In this document: in pieces, positions 1-9,657 of the stretch
Numbering within the stretch: position 1 is the stretch's first letter
Layout: every line of letters begins with the position of its first letter
Assembly: GCF_001684975.1 (NCBI RefSeq)
Contig: NZ_MAYH01000023.1
Location: 1-64,000 of the forward strand
Source: Chryseobacterium artocarpi
GTDB taxonomy: Bacteria > Bacteroidota > Bacteroidia > Flavobacteriales > Weeksellaceae
Direction of reading: 5' to 3'
Length of the DNA: 64,000 nucleotides
Translations under genes and position numbers: made by a program
The notes under the pieces: generated by a model
The model's database searches: none
What the model was told of the DNA's origin: nothing
What the model saw: the letters and a program-made list of their open reading frames with translations, nothing else

Positions 1-86
1 TCAATAATGACACTACTATAAACTATGACATTGGTGAAAATAAAATTTCAAAAAGAGAGGATGTTGAAATACCTCCAGCTGCATAG
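1..86 (+). CDS. 3' end of an unidentified CDS (partial)
   Basis: A reading frame enters from the left edge and stays open for 27 codons to a TAG at 84-86, ending in the residues EIPPAA. Only the C-terminal tail is present, so no family can be assigned. It converges on the minus-strand gene that ends at 129, leaving about 40 bases between them. The composition (charged, then Pro/Ala) is compatible with a real C-terminus, but a chance open frame cannot be excluded. Confidence 0.35.
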   Translation, partial: NNDTTINYDIGENKISKREDVEIPPAA

Positions 87-128
87 TTAAAATTGCCCAA
101 CTGTCAGATCAGATTCAAACTATTACAA

Positions 129-1766
129 TTAACGTTTAGTGGTTGATTTATATTTTGATTTCTTAGGATCTTGTTTTATAATCTGTTTTTGTGGGATATT
201 ATTAATAGTTTGCAATGTACTTTTATTGCGTGATGAAACTCTCTCTTTAAATTCCTGTTTAATATCATTGGGAGCTTTCCAAAGATAATCTTTTGTAACA
301 TCTTGATATATTTTATCCCAATCTTGATTCTTTAAATTACTAGGCAAGGAGTCTAAATATTTAGATATCTCATAAGCCGATTTGTATTTTGGAGACATCT
401 TTTCTAAATCTTCAAACTTATTTTTTGCAATCTGAATATCTTTATTAAGCAAAGCTATATATGCATCTCTTTCGATTTGATCTAAAAGTGGTATTTGTTG
501 CAACTCCTCACTAAGTGTTTTAATTTGTGCACTATCAATTGTTGTAGGATAAAGTAATTTTAAAATTAATGAGTATTGTTCAGTGTCATTATGATGTTGT
601 ACAGTATTCAATGTTCTTCTATTTTCTAAATATTCTTTGTACTGTTTTTCAATAAATTCTTTTTCTTGTCCATAATAAGCATAAAGCATACTGTCAGATT
701 TTTTTGAACTTCTAATCATTTTCCTTTCAACTTTTTTTAATTTTTTTTCAAATGATTGTATAAAATCTAAAGAATTATCGTCCGTAATAACATCTGTAAC
801 GCGATATTCATCCATTACAGGAATTAATTGAGGCTTGAATAGAATTGTGGAATCATGTTTAATTAAATTCCCGTTCAGATTAGTATTTCGATTGATATTA
901 TCAGGGGTATCTCCTTTGAAAGTTCTTATGAAATCAATAATTTTTTGATAATCGGCATATGTATCAACATTGAAACTGGTATTATTAGGGATATTAAATT
1001 TAGCTCCTAGTCCAGTTATTCCTATTGTTTTAATAGAAATATTTACATGTTTGTTATTTATTTGGGCATCAGCTGCAATTGCTGGTAAGCTGCTTATATT
1101 AATATTTGATTTACTCGAAAAATTATAAAAAGTAATTTCAGCTCTTATGCCAATCGCATGTCTAATTTTAGGTAACCCTGGGCAATTATTATCAGTATAC
1201 TGTAAGTAATCAATAATAATATATTTAGCTTTTGCCCCGAGTGTACTATTGATGCCAAACGCTTTAATAGCAGCTGTATTATCTTGATCAAAGACATAAT
1301 GTCTGAACTGGAAGCCTGATGTAAGATCTTTTACCATCAAAGGAAACTGAAAAAAACATTTTTCAACTCCTACCTGTCTCAATTTTCTTATTTGCTCATC
1401 TCTTATGTTGTCTTTTCCATCAACATCGAATAATTTCATGGTAGGGACACCATTTTTTATACAGAATTCTCTTTTTAATATTTCTTTATTTATAGAATCC
1501 TTATATGATTTTACACTTATACTGTCCATCTTATTTTTTAATAACAAAGACAGTAAAGGTTTTTCTTTAGGTAAAACTTGATCAATCGTTCCAAATCTCG
1601 AAATAACATGATTTAAAATTTTGTAATTTAAAATTGCTTTGTCATAATAGTTCTGATCAGCGGTAATGGCATTAATATATATATTAGGACTCTTTTCACT
1701 TTTTTCTTGTGCTATAATAGTGGTTGCTCCTAACACAATCATCATTAAGAATAAAATTGTTTTCAT
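129..1766 (-). CDS. Hypothetical secreted protein, 545 aa
   Basis: I do not recognise this family. The first 20 residues form a clear Sec signal peptide (Lys, hydrophobic core ending ATTIIAQ), so the mature protein is probably periplasmic or exported. Residues about 120-300 are rich in beta-prone segments, and residues about 330-480 are Lys/Glu-rich and predicted helical, possibly coiled coil or repeat-like. The C-terminus is strongly basic (KSKYKSTTKR). No lipobox, catalytic motif or T9SS C-terminal signal is evident. It sits alone, converging on a gene fragment at the left edge; a 34-codon ORF lies just upstream on the same strand. Being near a VgrG cassette hints at an interbacterial-competition locus, but that is only context. 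Confidence 0.75.
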   Translation of the reverse strand: MKTILFLMMIVLGATTIIAQEKSEKSPNIYINAITADQNYYDKAILNYKILNHVISRFGTIDQVLPKEKPLLSLLLKNKMDSISVKSYKDSINKEILKREFCIKNGVPTMKLFDVDGKDNIRDEQIRKLRQVGVEKCFFQFPLMVKDLTSGFQFRHYVFDQDNTAAIKAFGINSTLGAKAKYIIIDYLQYTDNNCPGLPKIRHAIGIRAEITFYNFSSKSNINISSLPAIAADAQINNKHVNISIKTIGITGLGAKFNIPNNTSFNVDTYADYQKIIDFIRTFKGDTPDNINRNTNLNGNLIKHDSTILFKPQLIPVMDEYRVTDVITDDNSLDFIQSFEKKLKKVERKMIRSSKKSDSMLYAYYGQEKEFIEKQYKEYLENRRTLNTVQHHNDTEQYSLILKLLYPTTIDSAQIKTLSEELQQIPLLDQIERDAYIALLNKDIQIAKNKFEDLEKMSPKYKSAYEISKYLDSLPSNLKNQDWDKIYQDVTKDYLWKAPNDIKQEFKERVSSRNKSTLQTINNIPQKQIIKQDPKKSKYKSTTKR

Positions 1767-1782
1767 GGTTTATATTTTTTAG

Positions 1783-1887
1783 TTAAAAGATTTCGTCTTC
1801 ATCATATTCTTGATAATTAATTCTCAGGTGGATTATTTTAATACTTTGAAGATGTTTGAGTTTAAATTTTAATTTGGTTTTTCCCAT
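1783..1887 (-). CDS. Possible small ORF, 34 aa, upstream of the secreted protein
   Basis: An ATG at 1887 opens a 34-codon frame ending 16 bases before the ATG of the 545-aa secreted protein on the same strand. The peptide begins MGKTKLKFKLKHL and ends with an acidic tail (EYDEDEIF). A basic start and acidic end with AAA-rich codons look gene-like. It could be a short leader peptide, a tiny regulatory protein, or the residue of a longer gene. No family is recognised. Confidence 0.25.
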   Translation of the reverse strand: MGKTKLKFKLKHLQSIKIIHLRINYQEYDEDEIF

Positions 1888-2569
1888 TTTGCTAACTTTA
1901 GTTTGTTTTAAATTATAGTAAAAACACGTTTTTTTAGAATGTCCAAAACGTTATATAATGTTTTATGTATACTGGAAATATGATTAAAATCAAATGGTGT
2001 TATTATTAAGAATATTATGGATTCTTAATTACTGTCTGCTTTGAAAGTAAACGAAACTTTTTTATCATGTGTTTGGAATTTGTGGCTATTATAGTTCCTA
2101 AATTTAGGGATTTTTGAATAAATTAGAATACCACAAAAGGGGTATTTTTTACTTAATTGATTAAGGTTTTTCAGAGTAAATGTGAAAAATAGTACTTCAA
2201 AGTTTTTTAGTTTATAATAGTAATAATATGAAGTACTTTTTATTTTTTTTAGATTAACATTTTGATGTTTTCAAAAAACGATACTAAGTTAATTATCACT
2301 GCTAAGGAAGTCTTCTCTTTGACTATATTATTTATAAGATATCGTTATGAAACTATTAGAATACATAAAAGAGTAAAAAGTTTGAGATAAGACCTTTGAG
2401 ATTTTGTATTTTGGAAGATTGCTAGTTCTGCTTTAAAATAGTTTCTCTAGGTTTACATTTAATTGATATACAAATTTGACAATGTGCTTGTATAAATTTT
2501 TTTGAATAGATTTAATGAAAATTATTTACATAGAATAATTTTTATAATTAAAAACTAATATATCATTTT
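1888..2569. other. AT-rich intergenic region with one degenerate repeat
   Basis: No intact gene is visible in these roughly 680 bases. The stretch is very AT-rich with stops in all frames. The only recognisable content is the degenerate lipoprotein-start repeat listed separately (2178-2309). The rest presumably carries promoter signals for the ATPase gene that starts at 2570, but I could not place a convincing TAnnTTTG box at a usual distance. Confidence 0.5.
2178..2309 (+). repeat. Degenerate repeat, copy 1 (lipoprotein-start relic)
   Basis: About 130 bases here align with 18138-18269 at roughly three-quarters identity. Shared landmarks in order are AAATGTGAAAA, TCAAAGTTTTT, AATAATATGAAGTACTTTTTA (one mismatch), TTAACATTT, and GTTAATTATCAC-GCTAAG. 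In copy 2 the ATG opens a short lipoprotein signal sequence; here the same frame stops after nine codons (MKYFLFFLD). It is therefore a decayed copy of a small gene start, not a transposon end. Copy 2 is 16 kb downstream in the same orientation. Confidence 0.6.
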
Positions 2570-4945
2570 ATGAGTTTCAAGTTACTAGCAATACGTCCTT
2601 TAATTGAATGTGAATCAATTTTTCTTAAAAATCTAAGAAAAAACTGTATTTACAGATTTTACAACGAATATGATTATGAATTTTTGGATAATGATAATGA
2701 AAAGGTTTCTGCAATTGATGTACAAAACAGATTTTTAGAAAGTGAAAATCAAAAAGAATTAGAGTATTATGAAATAACAACAATACAATATATTCAAAAA
2801 GTACCAGATTTTTTTTATGGAAAAAATGTAAGCGTATCTGCAATTGTCGGAAAAAATGGAAGTGGAAAAAGCACTTTGCTTGAACTTTTGTATTCATTCA
2901 TTTTCAATATCAGTAAAAAAAGCAAAATATTGAAGTTTAAGTATGGTGAAGTGAACTATAATAAAATAGATTTGGAAATTTATTATTTATATAATAATGA
3001 ATATTATAAAATTGTACATAAGAATACAGCTTCAGAGGTTAAAACTACTGTTTTTAAAGCCATTGATAATGATAATTTTATCAAAGTAAAAAATGTAACT
3101 GAAATTTTATTTAAGTTTTATTCATTAGTGATTAATTATAGTATTTACAGTCTGAATAGTAAAGTTTCAGGAAACTGGGTTAAAACACTATTTCATAAAA
3201 ATGACGGTTATCAAACTCCAATAGTAATCAATCCTTTCAGAAATGAAGGTAATGTAGATGTAAATAATGAATATAATTTAGCTCAAGCAAGGTTAATACT
3301 CAATCATTTTGTTATTGAAAATGACACTTTGGTTGACGGTATAGAGCTATACAAAGTAAATTATTTTCTGAATATTACCAAAGCTCAATATATAGCTAAT
3401 GATCAATCTGAAGGAGGAAAAGAAAAGTTAATCATAGATGATATCATCACATTTGTTGATATAAATAAATTTGCAGGGCCAAATAAAATCTCAGATCTCA
3501 TAGACATTATTTTTAGTAAAAAAAATAGTGCAGCAATTAAGTCATTAAAGCTGTTTATTAGAGGAAGAGTTGAAGACAGGAATTTTTTATTAAATGACTT
3601 ATTTATAAACCATCAAGAAAAAATTAGCTATCTATGCTTATTGTACATTTTTAAAAAGCTGAAAAGAATTTCATACAATTATGATGAATATAAAAAATAT
3701 CACTTTTTATTTTGGGGGGATAATGACATTTTTAAAATTGATATTGAAAAATTTAAAAAAAATTTAAGAAAAAAGACTGGAGTTGAAAGTCTAGATGAAT
3801 CTCTTCCTATTAGAATATTTGATTTTCAAATTCTGGAGTCCTTTAAATCTTATATCCAAAAACATCCTATATTAAATTTAATTGATATTAATTTTGAAGA
3901 AAAGATCCTTGAAATTATAAATTTATCTTCTAAACAAAATCATTCAAATATCAATAATGTTGTTGATTTTGTATTTGATAAGCTTAGCGATATCGTTGAT
4001 AATAATAGAATAATTGTTTTGTCAAACTATATTGCTGATTTAAGTAGAGACAATACACACATTACATTTAAGTTCAAGCAAGCTATCAACTATTTTATTA
4101 GTAATATTTTTGGTTTGATAAATATTAAATCTACATTCGATGAAAATAATCAAATAAATAAAGACTTATACAATGTTGAGATTGGAAAAAAGTTTTTAAA
4201 TAAAGATATTTATAATATTCCCATTTCTTTTTTTGAGCCAGAAATATTAATGAAAAAAAATGGAAAAGAATATCCATTTAATAGGCTTAGTTCAGGAGAA
4301 CAGCAGATGATTCATTCAATACTTAATATTACTTATCATCTTTATAATATCAAATCAATAGAAGAAAAAGGTAGAAAAAAAGTATATAAGTATATTAATA
4401 TCATTTTTGATGAAGTTGAGTTATATTTTCATCCTGAATTCCAAAAAAATTTTATTAGTAATCTTATTCAAAATTTAACTATTTCAGAATTTAAAGATTT
4501 TTCTTTTAATATTATTTTTTCTACACATTCTCCATTTATACTATCAGATATTCCAACCGAGAATATTTTAAGATTAAGCGAAGGAATACCATTAAGTAGT
4601 AATGATGGAGCAAATTCTTTTGGAGCAAATATTCATGACTTATTAGCAGATGAATTTTTTTTAGGAGGTAACACAGTAGGAAAGTTTGCAAGTAATAAAA
4701 TAGATAAAATTATTAATCAAGTTTATTGCCAATATAAAATAAACGAAATTAATAATGATATTGAAAATTCATATTTTTCTGCTAAGACCAATGCTGTTTT
4801 AATAAAGTTAAAAGAAGAGATAGAAAATGAATTAAAAGATTTATCATTATATAAAAATCAGGATATTTCAAAAATCATTTCTATGATCGGGGAGCCATTA
4901 ATAAGTAAGAAATTGGATGAAATGTTTAAAGAAATATCTAAATAG
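2570..4945 (+). CDS. Septu-like AAA/ABC-type ATPase (PtuA-like), 791 aa
   Basis: This is the likely sensor/motor subunit of a two-gene anti-phage system. The Walker A motif GKNGSGKST lies at residues 94-102. An ABC-type signature, RLSSGEQQM, is near residue 572. Walker B (IIFDEVELYFHPE) is near 610, and a His-switch (STHSPFILSD) follows. The 470-residue insert between Walker A and the signature replaces the coiled-coil region seen in SMC/RecF/OLD-like ATPases and makes the protein longer than the PtuA proteins I know (around 500 aa). The HNH nuclease gene starts 5 bases after the stop, so they are surely one operon. Septu pairs exactly this ATPase type with an HNH protein; the assignment as a Septu variant is inference. 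Low GC matches neighbours. Confidence 0.8.
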   Translation: MSFKLLAIRPLIECESIFLKNLRKNCIYRFYNEYDYEFLDNDNEKVSAIDVQNRFLESENQKELEYYEITTIQYIQKVPDFFYGKNVSVSAIVGKNGSGKSTLLELLYSFIFNISKKSKILKFKYGEVNYNKIDLEIYYLYNNEYYKIVHKNTASEVKTTVFKAIDNDNFIKVKNVTEILFKFYSLVINYSIYSLNSKVSGNWVKTLFHKNDGYQTPIVINPFRNEGNVDVNNEYNLAQARLILNHFVIENDTLVDGIELYKVNYFLNITKAQYIANDQSEGGKEKLIIDDIITFVDINKFAGPNKISDLIDIIFSKKNSAAIKSLKLFIRGRVEDRNFLLNDLFINHQEKISYLCLLYIFKKLKRISYNYDEYKKYHFLFWGDNDIFKIDIEKFKKNLRKKTGVESLDESLPIRIFDFQILESFKSYIQKHPILNLIDINFEEKILEIINLSSKQNHSNINNVVDFVFDKLSDIVDNNRIIVLSNYIADLSRDNTHITFKFKQAINYFISNIFGLINIKSTFDENNQINKDLYNVEIGKKFLNKDIYNIPISFFEPEILMKKNGKEYPFNRLSSGEQQMIHSILNITYHLYNIKSIEEKGRKKVYKYINIIFDEVELYFHPEFQKNFISNLIQNLTISEFKDFSFNIIFSTHSPFILSDIPTENILRLSEGIPLSSNDGANSFGANIHDLLADEFFLGGNTVGKFASNKIDKIINQVYCQYKINEINNDIENSYFSAKTNAVLIKLKEEIENELKDLSLYKNQDISKIISMIGEPLISKKLDEMFKEISK

Positions 4946-4950
4946 ATCTT

Positions 4951-5928
4951 ATGCTATATATTAATGAATATTCTGAGGCACTAAACTTCTACAAAGAGAC
5001 TGTTCCATGCTGGCTTAAAGTTAAAATCCATGGCAAAAAACCTTCTAAAAAAGGAGAAAAGCGTACATGCGATTATTGTAAGCGTACAGATTGTAAAAAT
5101 TTGAAAACTAAACTTCATCAACATACTTTCAGTAAGCGAGTAAAAGATTTTTTTACTTTAGATGTTATAGATCAATTATTAATGAATGAGCCTCATCTAT
5201 TAGTTGATTTGGATGATAAATTTGATAAGGAAAATTTCAGTAAAGATGATCGTGAGGCATTATATAGTCTTTTTAAAGAATCAGGTTATAAAACATATTT
5301 TCAGACTAATAATGGGAAGCAATTTTTAAATCATTTAAATCGGTCAACTTGCACATATTGTAATAGAAATTATACATTGTCAATAACATCAAAGTATGCG
5401 TCAGCCCAACTTGACCATTGGTTTCCAAAAGATAAATTTCCGATTTTAGCACTATCATTTTACAATTTGATTCCCGCATGCTCATCTTGCAACCATATGA
5501 AAGGAAGCACGGATAAAAATAAAGATTGGTGGAGAGGTGAAGCTTTGAGTAACTTGCTACACCCTTATTTTGCTGAGTCTAACCATAAATTTAAATTTGA
5601 TTTTAATTTTGATAAGAATACAAAAAAGCTTTTTGTTCTCTTCAGGGATATAGAAGGAAATAAAACTCTAAAAACACTAAAATTTAATCTTATTGAAGAT
5701 ATTTATCAGGCTCATGCTCAATTGGAACTTAAAGACCTTTATGATCTTAGGAAAAAATATCCCCAGAATTATCTCAAATATTTATTAGATAAATTGCATG
5801 AAAAGGAACCTTCTGAAGCTGAGAAATATAGACTACTTTTTAATATAGAGAAAAATGAAGAGGATTATCATAAACGTCCTTTTAGTAAATTTAAAAATGA
5901 TATTATTGAAAAATTGTTAAGCCTTTGA
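4951..5928 (+). CDS. HNH endonuclease, PtuB-like partner of the ATPase, 325 aa
   Basis: The likely effector nuclease of the Septu-like pair. The HNH core spans residues 134-186: C134-x2-C137, then the catalytic-type LDHWFPK (D155, H156), N172, and C177-x2-C180 followed by N181-H182, so the two Cys pairs would hold a structural zinc. A second Cys cluster, C40-x2-C43-x4-C48, precedes the core. The C-terminal third is basic and helical with no known motif. ATG at 4951 is 5 bases after the upstream stop, giving translational coupling. HNH partners in Septu systems nick or degrade DNA when released by the ATPase; that role is transferred by family and context, not shown here. Confidence 0.8.
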   Translation: MLYINEYSEALNFYKETVPCWLKVKIHGKKPSKKGEKRTCDYCKRTDCKNLKTKLHQHTFSKRVKDFFTLDVIDQLLMNEPHLLVDLDDKFDKENFSKDDREALYSLFKESGYKTYFQTNNGKQFLNHLNRSTCTYCNRNYTLSITSKYASAQLDHWFPKDKFPILALSFYNLIPACSSCNHMKGSTDKNKDWWRGEALSNLLHPYFAESNHKFKFDFNFDKNTKKLFVLFRDIEGNKTLKTLKFNLIEDIYQAHAQLELKDLYDLRKKYPQNYLKYLLDKLHEKEPSEAEKYRLLFNIEKNEEDYHKRPFSKFKNDIIEKLLSL

Positions 5929-6017
5929 TATGATTTGTGAATTTGCAAAGTAAAATTTAAATCCTTTTTGATTTACATCATCCTAGATATAAATTTTTTT
6001 ATGGGATCTATGTTAGC

Positions 6018-6122
6018 TCATTTATCTATGTATTCTTGTGGAATTATATCTACTTTCTTGTTTAGTAGGACTTTTGCATTTGTAGATATTCTTACTTTCC
6101 ATTCTTTTTCTAATTCTGTCAA
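6018..6122 (-). pseudogene. Possible C-terminal relic of a minus-strand gene
   Basis: On the minus strand a 34-codon open stretch bounded by stops reads ELEKEWKVRISTNAKVLLN and ends QEYIDK. Composition and codon use look coding, but there is no start codon and the upstream sequence is closed in frame. It probably is the tail of a lost gene. The plus-strand ORF over the same bases (5968-6186) is Phe/Ser/Leu-rich, as expected of an antisense shadow. The rest of the gap 5929-6372 shows nothing I can name. Confidence 0.25.
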
Positions 6123-6372
6123 TTACAAAAGAGGATATGAAAAACTAATAGTTATTGTGAACACTACACAAGTTAATGCTAATTAATAGAGTATAACCTT
6201 GGTTTAAGAAATGATTTTAGTACCAGCAGATAATGCTTATTTTAATAAAAGTTATCTTAACGTTGTTTTGGACACTATAATTATGAATACAAAATTCCAT
6301 TATTATCTTTCTCATCAATCGTAGTTTTACGACACTTTTTTAAGTTTTTCAAAATTAGTATATGTGGTATTA

Positions 6373-6380
6373 TACATTTG
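6373..6380 (+). promoter_or_regulatory. Predicted -7 box (TACATTTG) for the vgrG cassette
   Basis: TACATTTG matches the Bacteroidota -7 consensus TAnnTTTG, and a second match (TATATTTG) lies at 6383-6390. A transcript starting near 6387-6397 would make ATG 6420 the first usable start, which argues against the TTG at 6378 inside the box. No clear -33 TTG was found at the ideal distance. Confidence 0.4.
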
Positions 6381-6419
6381 TCTATATTTGGTGATATAAA
6401 CACAAATACCACAGTATTA

Positions 6420-8630
6420 ATGAGAAAGAATACTTCCAATTCTGAAAAGATTTCAGAGAACCATATAGCAGGTATTAACCGTGTGGTTAAACTTGATATT
6501 GTGGTTGAAGGGAAATCTATCAGTCATTTTAAACACTTCCGTTTACAGCAGAGTGCCAGAACCCATCACTATTTTGAACTGACTTTAGCTCATGATTCTT
6601 TGGGTGAAGTACAGAACCATAATCTTGAAGAAGCCCAACAATTTTTAGGAAAACGAATTACAGTAACATTTAAATATAAAGATGCTGAAAACGAAAGCCC
6701 TGAAAGAACTTTTGTTGGTGTCATTACAAAGATTGCATTTAGTCAGGAGCAAATGAGCCTTGGTAATATTGTGCTTAAAGGCTACAGCCCAACAATTCTG
6801 ATGGATTCAGCTCCACATACTCAGAGTTTCGGAGGTAATCAATCTGTAAATACTGCTATCATTGCAGATAGAATTATTAAGGAAGCATTAGGAACGAGTA
6901 TATTTGATTTCAGAATAGAAACTCAAAATAAGGGTTATATCAATTACAGTGCACAGTATTGTGAAACACATTACAATTACCTGACAAGATTGGCAGAAGC
7001 TTACGGAGAACAATTTTACTATGATGGGTACATATTACATTTTGGAAAACTCCCTCCATCTGAAAAGCCTATACAGCTTATCTATGGAAGCAATGTTACA
7101 GATGTACAGGTAGAATTAAAAGCAGTACACACTAAACCTGAATACTTCGGTTATAATAGCAGTAGTCATGCTAAAATGAACGGTTCTAACAATGAGATTA
7201 AGCATTTAGGAGACCTATCATCCAAAGCCTATGAGTTGAATGATAATATTTTCAGAACAAGGTCACTTACTCCCACTCCTATCAATGCCAATATGTTTTT
7301 GGATGTGGATGACTCTCAAAAGAGTGCAAGAGGAAGTAAAGCAGTAGAAGTTTTTACGGTTTCAGGAAAAACAACAGTTCCTTTTCTGTTCATAGGGTGC
7401 GTTGCAGATATAGACATGAGAAATCAGGATAGTAATCAGACCTCCCATTTCACAACCCTAATGATGACAGAAATAAGCCATGAAGTGGATGCCAGAGGTT
7501 ATTATACAGGAAGTTTTGAAGCTATAGCCGAGGGAACAGGCTTTATGCCTAAACCTGATTTTGTTACACCTAAAGCAGAACCACAGGTAGCTACGGTCAT
7601 TTCTAATGCAGACCCTTTAAATCAAGGCAGAATACAGGTGCAGTTTGATTGGCAGTTGAATGATACTACTAATTTTATCCGAATGATGAGCCCAGATGCT
7701 GGTGGCACAGATGCAGTAAGCCAGAATAGAGGCCTTGTAACTGTTCCAGAAATTGGAGACCAAGTGATGGTCAACTTTGAATATCATAATCCTGATTTCC
7801 CTTTCGCAATGGGTGGAATGTTCCACGGTGGTGTAGGCTTGGGAGGTGGTATGGATAACCGTGTAAAATCCCTACAGACCAGAAGTGGCCATAGGCTTGT
7901 CTTTACAGAGGATGAAAGTATTTTACTGACCGATAAAAGTGGTAATGAGCTCAGATTTGATACAAAGGGAAGTAACATCAACATTACTGCCCATGAAACC
8001 ATTACTATAAAATCTAAGAACCTTAAGTTTGATATTGAAGAGAATATTGAAACCAAGGCAGGAAAGAATATGGATACCAATGTGGGGCAAAATATAAAGA
8101 TTATTGCCAAGCAGGAGATAAGCCAAGACAGTGGCAAGAAGACTATTATCAATGCTGGAACTAATACTGAAATTTCAGCAAGAGCCCACTTAGACTTGTA
8201 TGGCAAAGAAAAATTCATAGGATATACTGATGGACAGACAGAGTTCGGAGCAAAAGACAGAATGCATGTATATGGAGCTAACTCATTATTAACAGCTAAA
8301 GATAAGATTGAGTACAAAGCTCCTCAAATGAATAAGCTCCCTCAAAATGGTGAGTTTGAGTATACTAAAGAAAAGCAAATAGTAAGTGCCCAATGGATGG
8401 ATGCAGATATGAATAAAGAAATTGCAATGGCATCTTATGATGAGGAAATAAGTTTATTGGTTTATACTAGAAACTATGAAGAGGGAGAATCGATTACACT
8501 AACTGTATACGAAGTAGATGATAAAGACATAAATAATGGAGAGAAGGAAATAACTCTTACGGGGAATGTTAAAAAAGATGGTTTTGCAGAGTTAAAGAGA
8601 AGTGTAAAAGTAGAAAAACAACAAGCTTAA
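6420..8630 (+). CDS. vgrG: Type VI secretion tip protein VgrG with C-terminal extension
   Basis: This is the trimeric needle tip of a Bacteroidota (type iii) T6SS. The N-terminal half has the gp27-like fold with the family's hallmarks (GINRVVKLDI near the start, LAHDSLGEVQNHNLEEAQ, KGYSPTILMD-APHTQSFGG). The OB-fold region follows (NADPLNQGRIQVQFDW), then RSGHRL-FTEDESILLTDKSGN and a beta-spike. After the spike, about the last 90 residues form an extra beta-rich, Ig-like segment (ISLLVYTRNYEEGESITLTV) that may carry the cargo encoded next door. I prefer ATG 6420 (736 aa) because the upstream TTG at 6378 overlaps a -7 box. No tss structural genes are in the window, so this is an orphan vgrG island. 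The deacetylase gene starts 11 bases after the stop. Confidence 0.93.
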   Translation: MRKNTSNSEKISENHIAGINRVVKLDIVVEGKSISHFKHFRLQQSARTHHYFELTLAHDSLGEVQNHNLEEAQQFLGKRITVTFKYKDAENESPERTFVGVITKIAFSQEQMSLGNIVLKGYSPTILMDSAPHTQSFGGNQSVNTAIIADRIIKEALGTSIFDFRIETQNKGYINYSAQYCETHYNYLTRLAEAYGEQFYYDGYILHFGKLPPSEKPIQLIYGSNVTDVQVELKAVHTKPEYFGYNSSSHAKMNGSNNEIKHLGDLSSKAYELNDNIFRTRSLTPTPINANMFLDVDDSQKSARGSKAVEVFTVSGKTTVPFLFIGCVADIDMRNQDSNQTSHFTTLMMTEISHEVDARGYYTGSFEAIAEGTGFMPKPDFVTPKAEPQVATVISNADPLNQGRIQVQFDWQLNDTTNFIRMMSPDAGGTDAVSQNRGLVTVPEIGDQVMVNFEYHNPDFPFAMGGMFHGGVGLGGGMDNRVKSLQTRSGHRLVFTEDESILLTDKSGNELRFDTKGSNINITAHETITIKSKNLKFDIEENIETKAGKNMDTNVGQNIKIIAKQEISQDSGKKTIINAGTNTEISARAHLDLYGKEKFIGYTDGQTEFGAKDRMHVYGANSLLTAKDKIEYKAPQMNKLPQNGEFEYTKEKQIVSAQWMDADMNKEIAMASYDEEISLLVYTRNYEEGESITLTVYEVDDKDINNGEKEITLTGNVKKDGFAELKRSVKVEKQQA

Positions 8631-8641
8631 TTGTTAAAGTC

Positions 8642-9655
8642 ATGGGAGATACTAAAATATTAGCTATACGGGAATTAAAAGACTCTAAGCCTGTTAAGAT
8701 TGTGCAGAGAGAAATCTATTTAACTTTTGATGATGGAATACAAGCAGGAACGGAAGAAGTCTTACAATTATTAAAGGAAAAAGGAATCAAAGGAACATTT
8801 TTCTTAACGGGGATACATTTATATTACTTTATTGAGAAAAGTAAGGATAGAAAGAGAGCTTTAGATGTATTAAAAGATATATATGAAAATCACGCTATAG
8901 GTAACCATAGCTATTCACATGTAAATGATTTTTATAAAAATGCCTATAAGGAAGGGATTAAATATATAGGAGATGGAAGTAAACCAGAAGATAAAAGAAG
9001 TGTATTTACTGATTTTACAAAATGTAAAGAACAAATTTTATATTACTTAGATGAAATTTATGGAAAAGGAGCTATAAAGAATAGGAGTGTTCCTTTATCT
9101 AAAAATCAGACTGTCCCATTGGCTAGATTTCCAGGAAGAAATACCTGGCATACTAAAGAGTTTGTAGATATTGATTCCGATAATAGTAAGGATACAAAAG
9201 ATGAAGCCAAAGAATTATTTGAAAAAAGAGGATATCAAGTATACGGTTGGGATTGTGAATGGAATATAAAGAGTTGGGATTTTAAAAATGCTTCTGTTGC
9301 AAAAGTTCAGGAAAAAGTTACTAATAAAACTATGGATTTTGGTAATGATGATGATGTCCATCCTTATTATGATATGTACTCGAAACAATATATTGGATTT
9401 GATAGGGTTTCAGAATCTTGGGAAACTGTTCGTGATGAACTATTAGATATGTCTTATTATGGAGGTTTATGGGATGCTGTTGGAAAGAAAAATGGAAAAG
9501 TTATCTTGTTAATGCACGAAAGAGCATTCAGAAATGGAAAATTAGTTAATGGAGTTGTAGATTTGAAAAACAAAGATGAAATAAACAAATTGGGGCAACT
9601 TATTGATTATTTTCAAAAACGGAAAGCTGATTTTAAAACATTAGATAAATACTAA
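8642..9655 (+). CDS. Polysaccharide deacetylase (NodB) family, candidate T6SS effector
   Basis: NodB-fold carbohydrate esterase of about the usual catalytic size. Motif 1, TFDDG, is at residues 28-32 with base D30 and metal ligand D31. Motif 2, HSYSH, gives H89 and H93. Motif 3 is RFPGRNTW, motif 4 WDCEWN, and motif 5 LLMHER. All catalytic and metal positions look intact. There is no signal peptide, which fits delivery by the VgrG encoded 11 bases upstream rather than Sec export. Members remove acetyl groups from peptidoglycan or chitin-like sugars. Two bases downstream lies a small membrane protein that could be the immunity factor. The effector role is inferred from position; a housekeeping deacetylase would normally carry an export signal. 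Confidence 0.8.
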   Translation: MGDTKILAIRELKDSKPVKIVQREIYLTFDDGIQAGTEEVLQLLKEKGIKGTFFLTGIHLYYFIEKSKDRKRALDVLKDIYENHAIGNHSYSHVNDFYKNAYKEGIKYIGDGSKPEDKRSVFTDFTKCKEQILYYLDEIYGKGAIKNRSVPLSKNQTVPLARFPGRNTWHTKEFVDIDSDNSKDTKDEAKELFEKRGYQVYGWDCEWNIKSWDFKNASVAKVQEKVTNKTMDFGNDDDVHPYYDMYSKQYIGFDRVSESWETVRDELLDMSYYGGLWDAVGKKNGKVILLMHERAFRNGKLVNGVVDLKNKDEINKLGQLIDYFQKRKADFKTLDKY

Positions 9656-9657
9656 CT

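Noticed and set aside
5968..6186. 72-codon plus-strand ORF between the HNH gene and vgrG
   Set aside because: Composition (Phe/Ser/Leu rich, AT-driven) and the better coding signal on the opposite strand make it a probable shadow.
6378..6380. TTG start for VgrG
   Set aside because: It lies within a TAnnTTTG box; ATG 6420 leaves the full conserved N-terminus.
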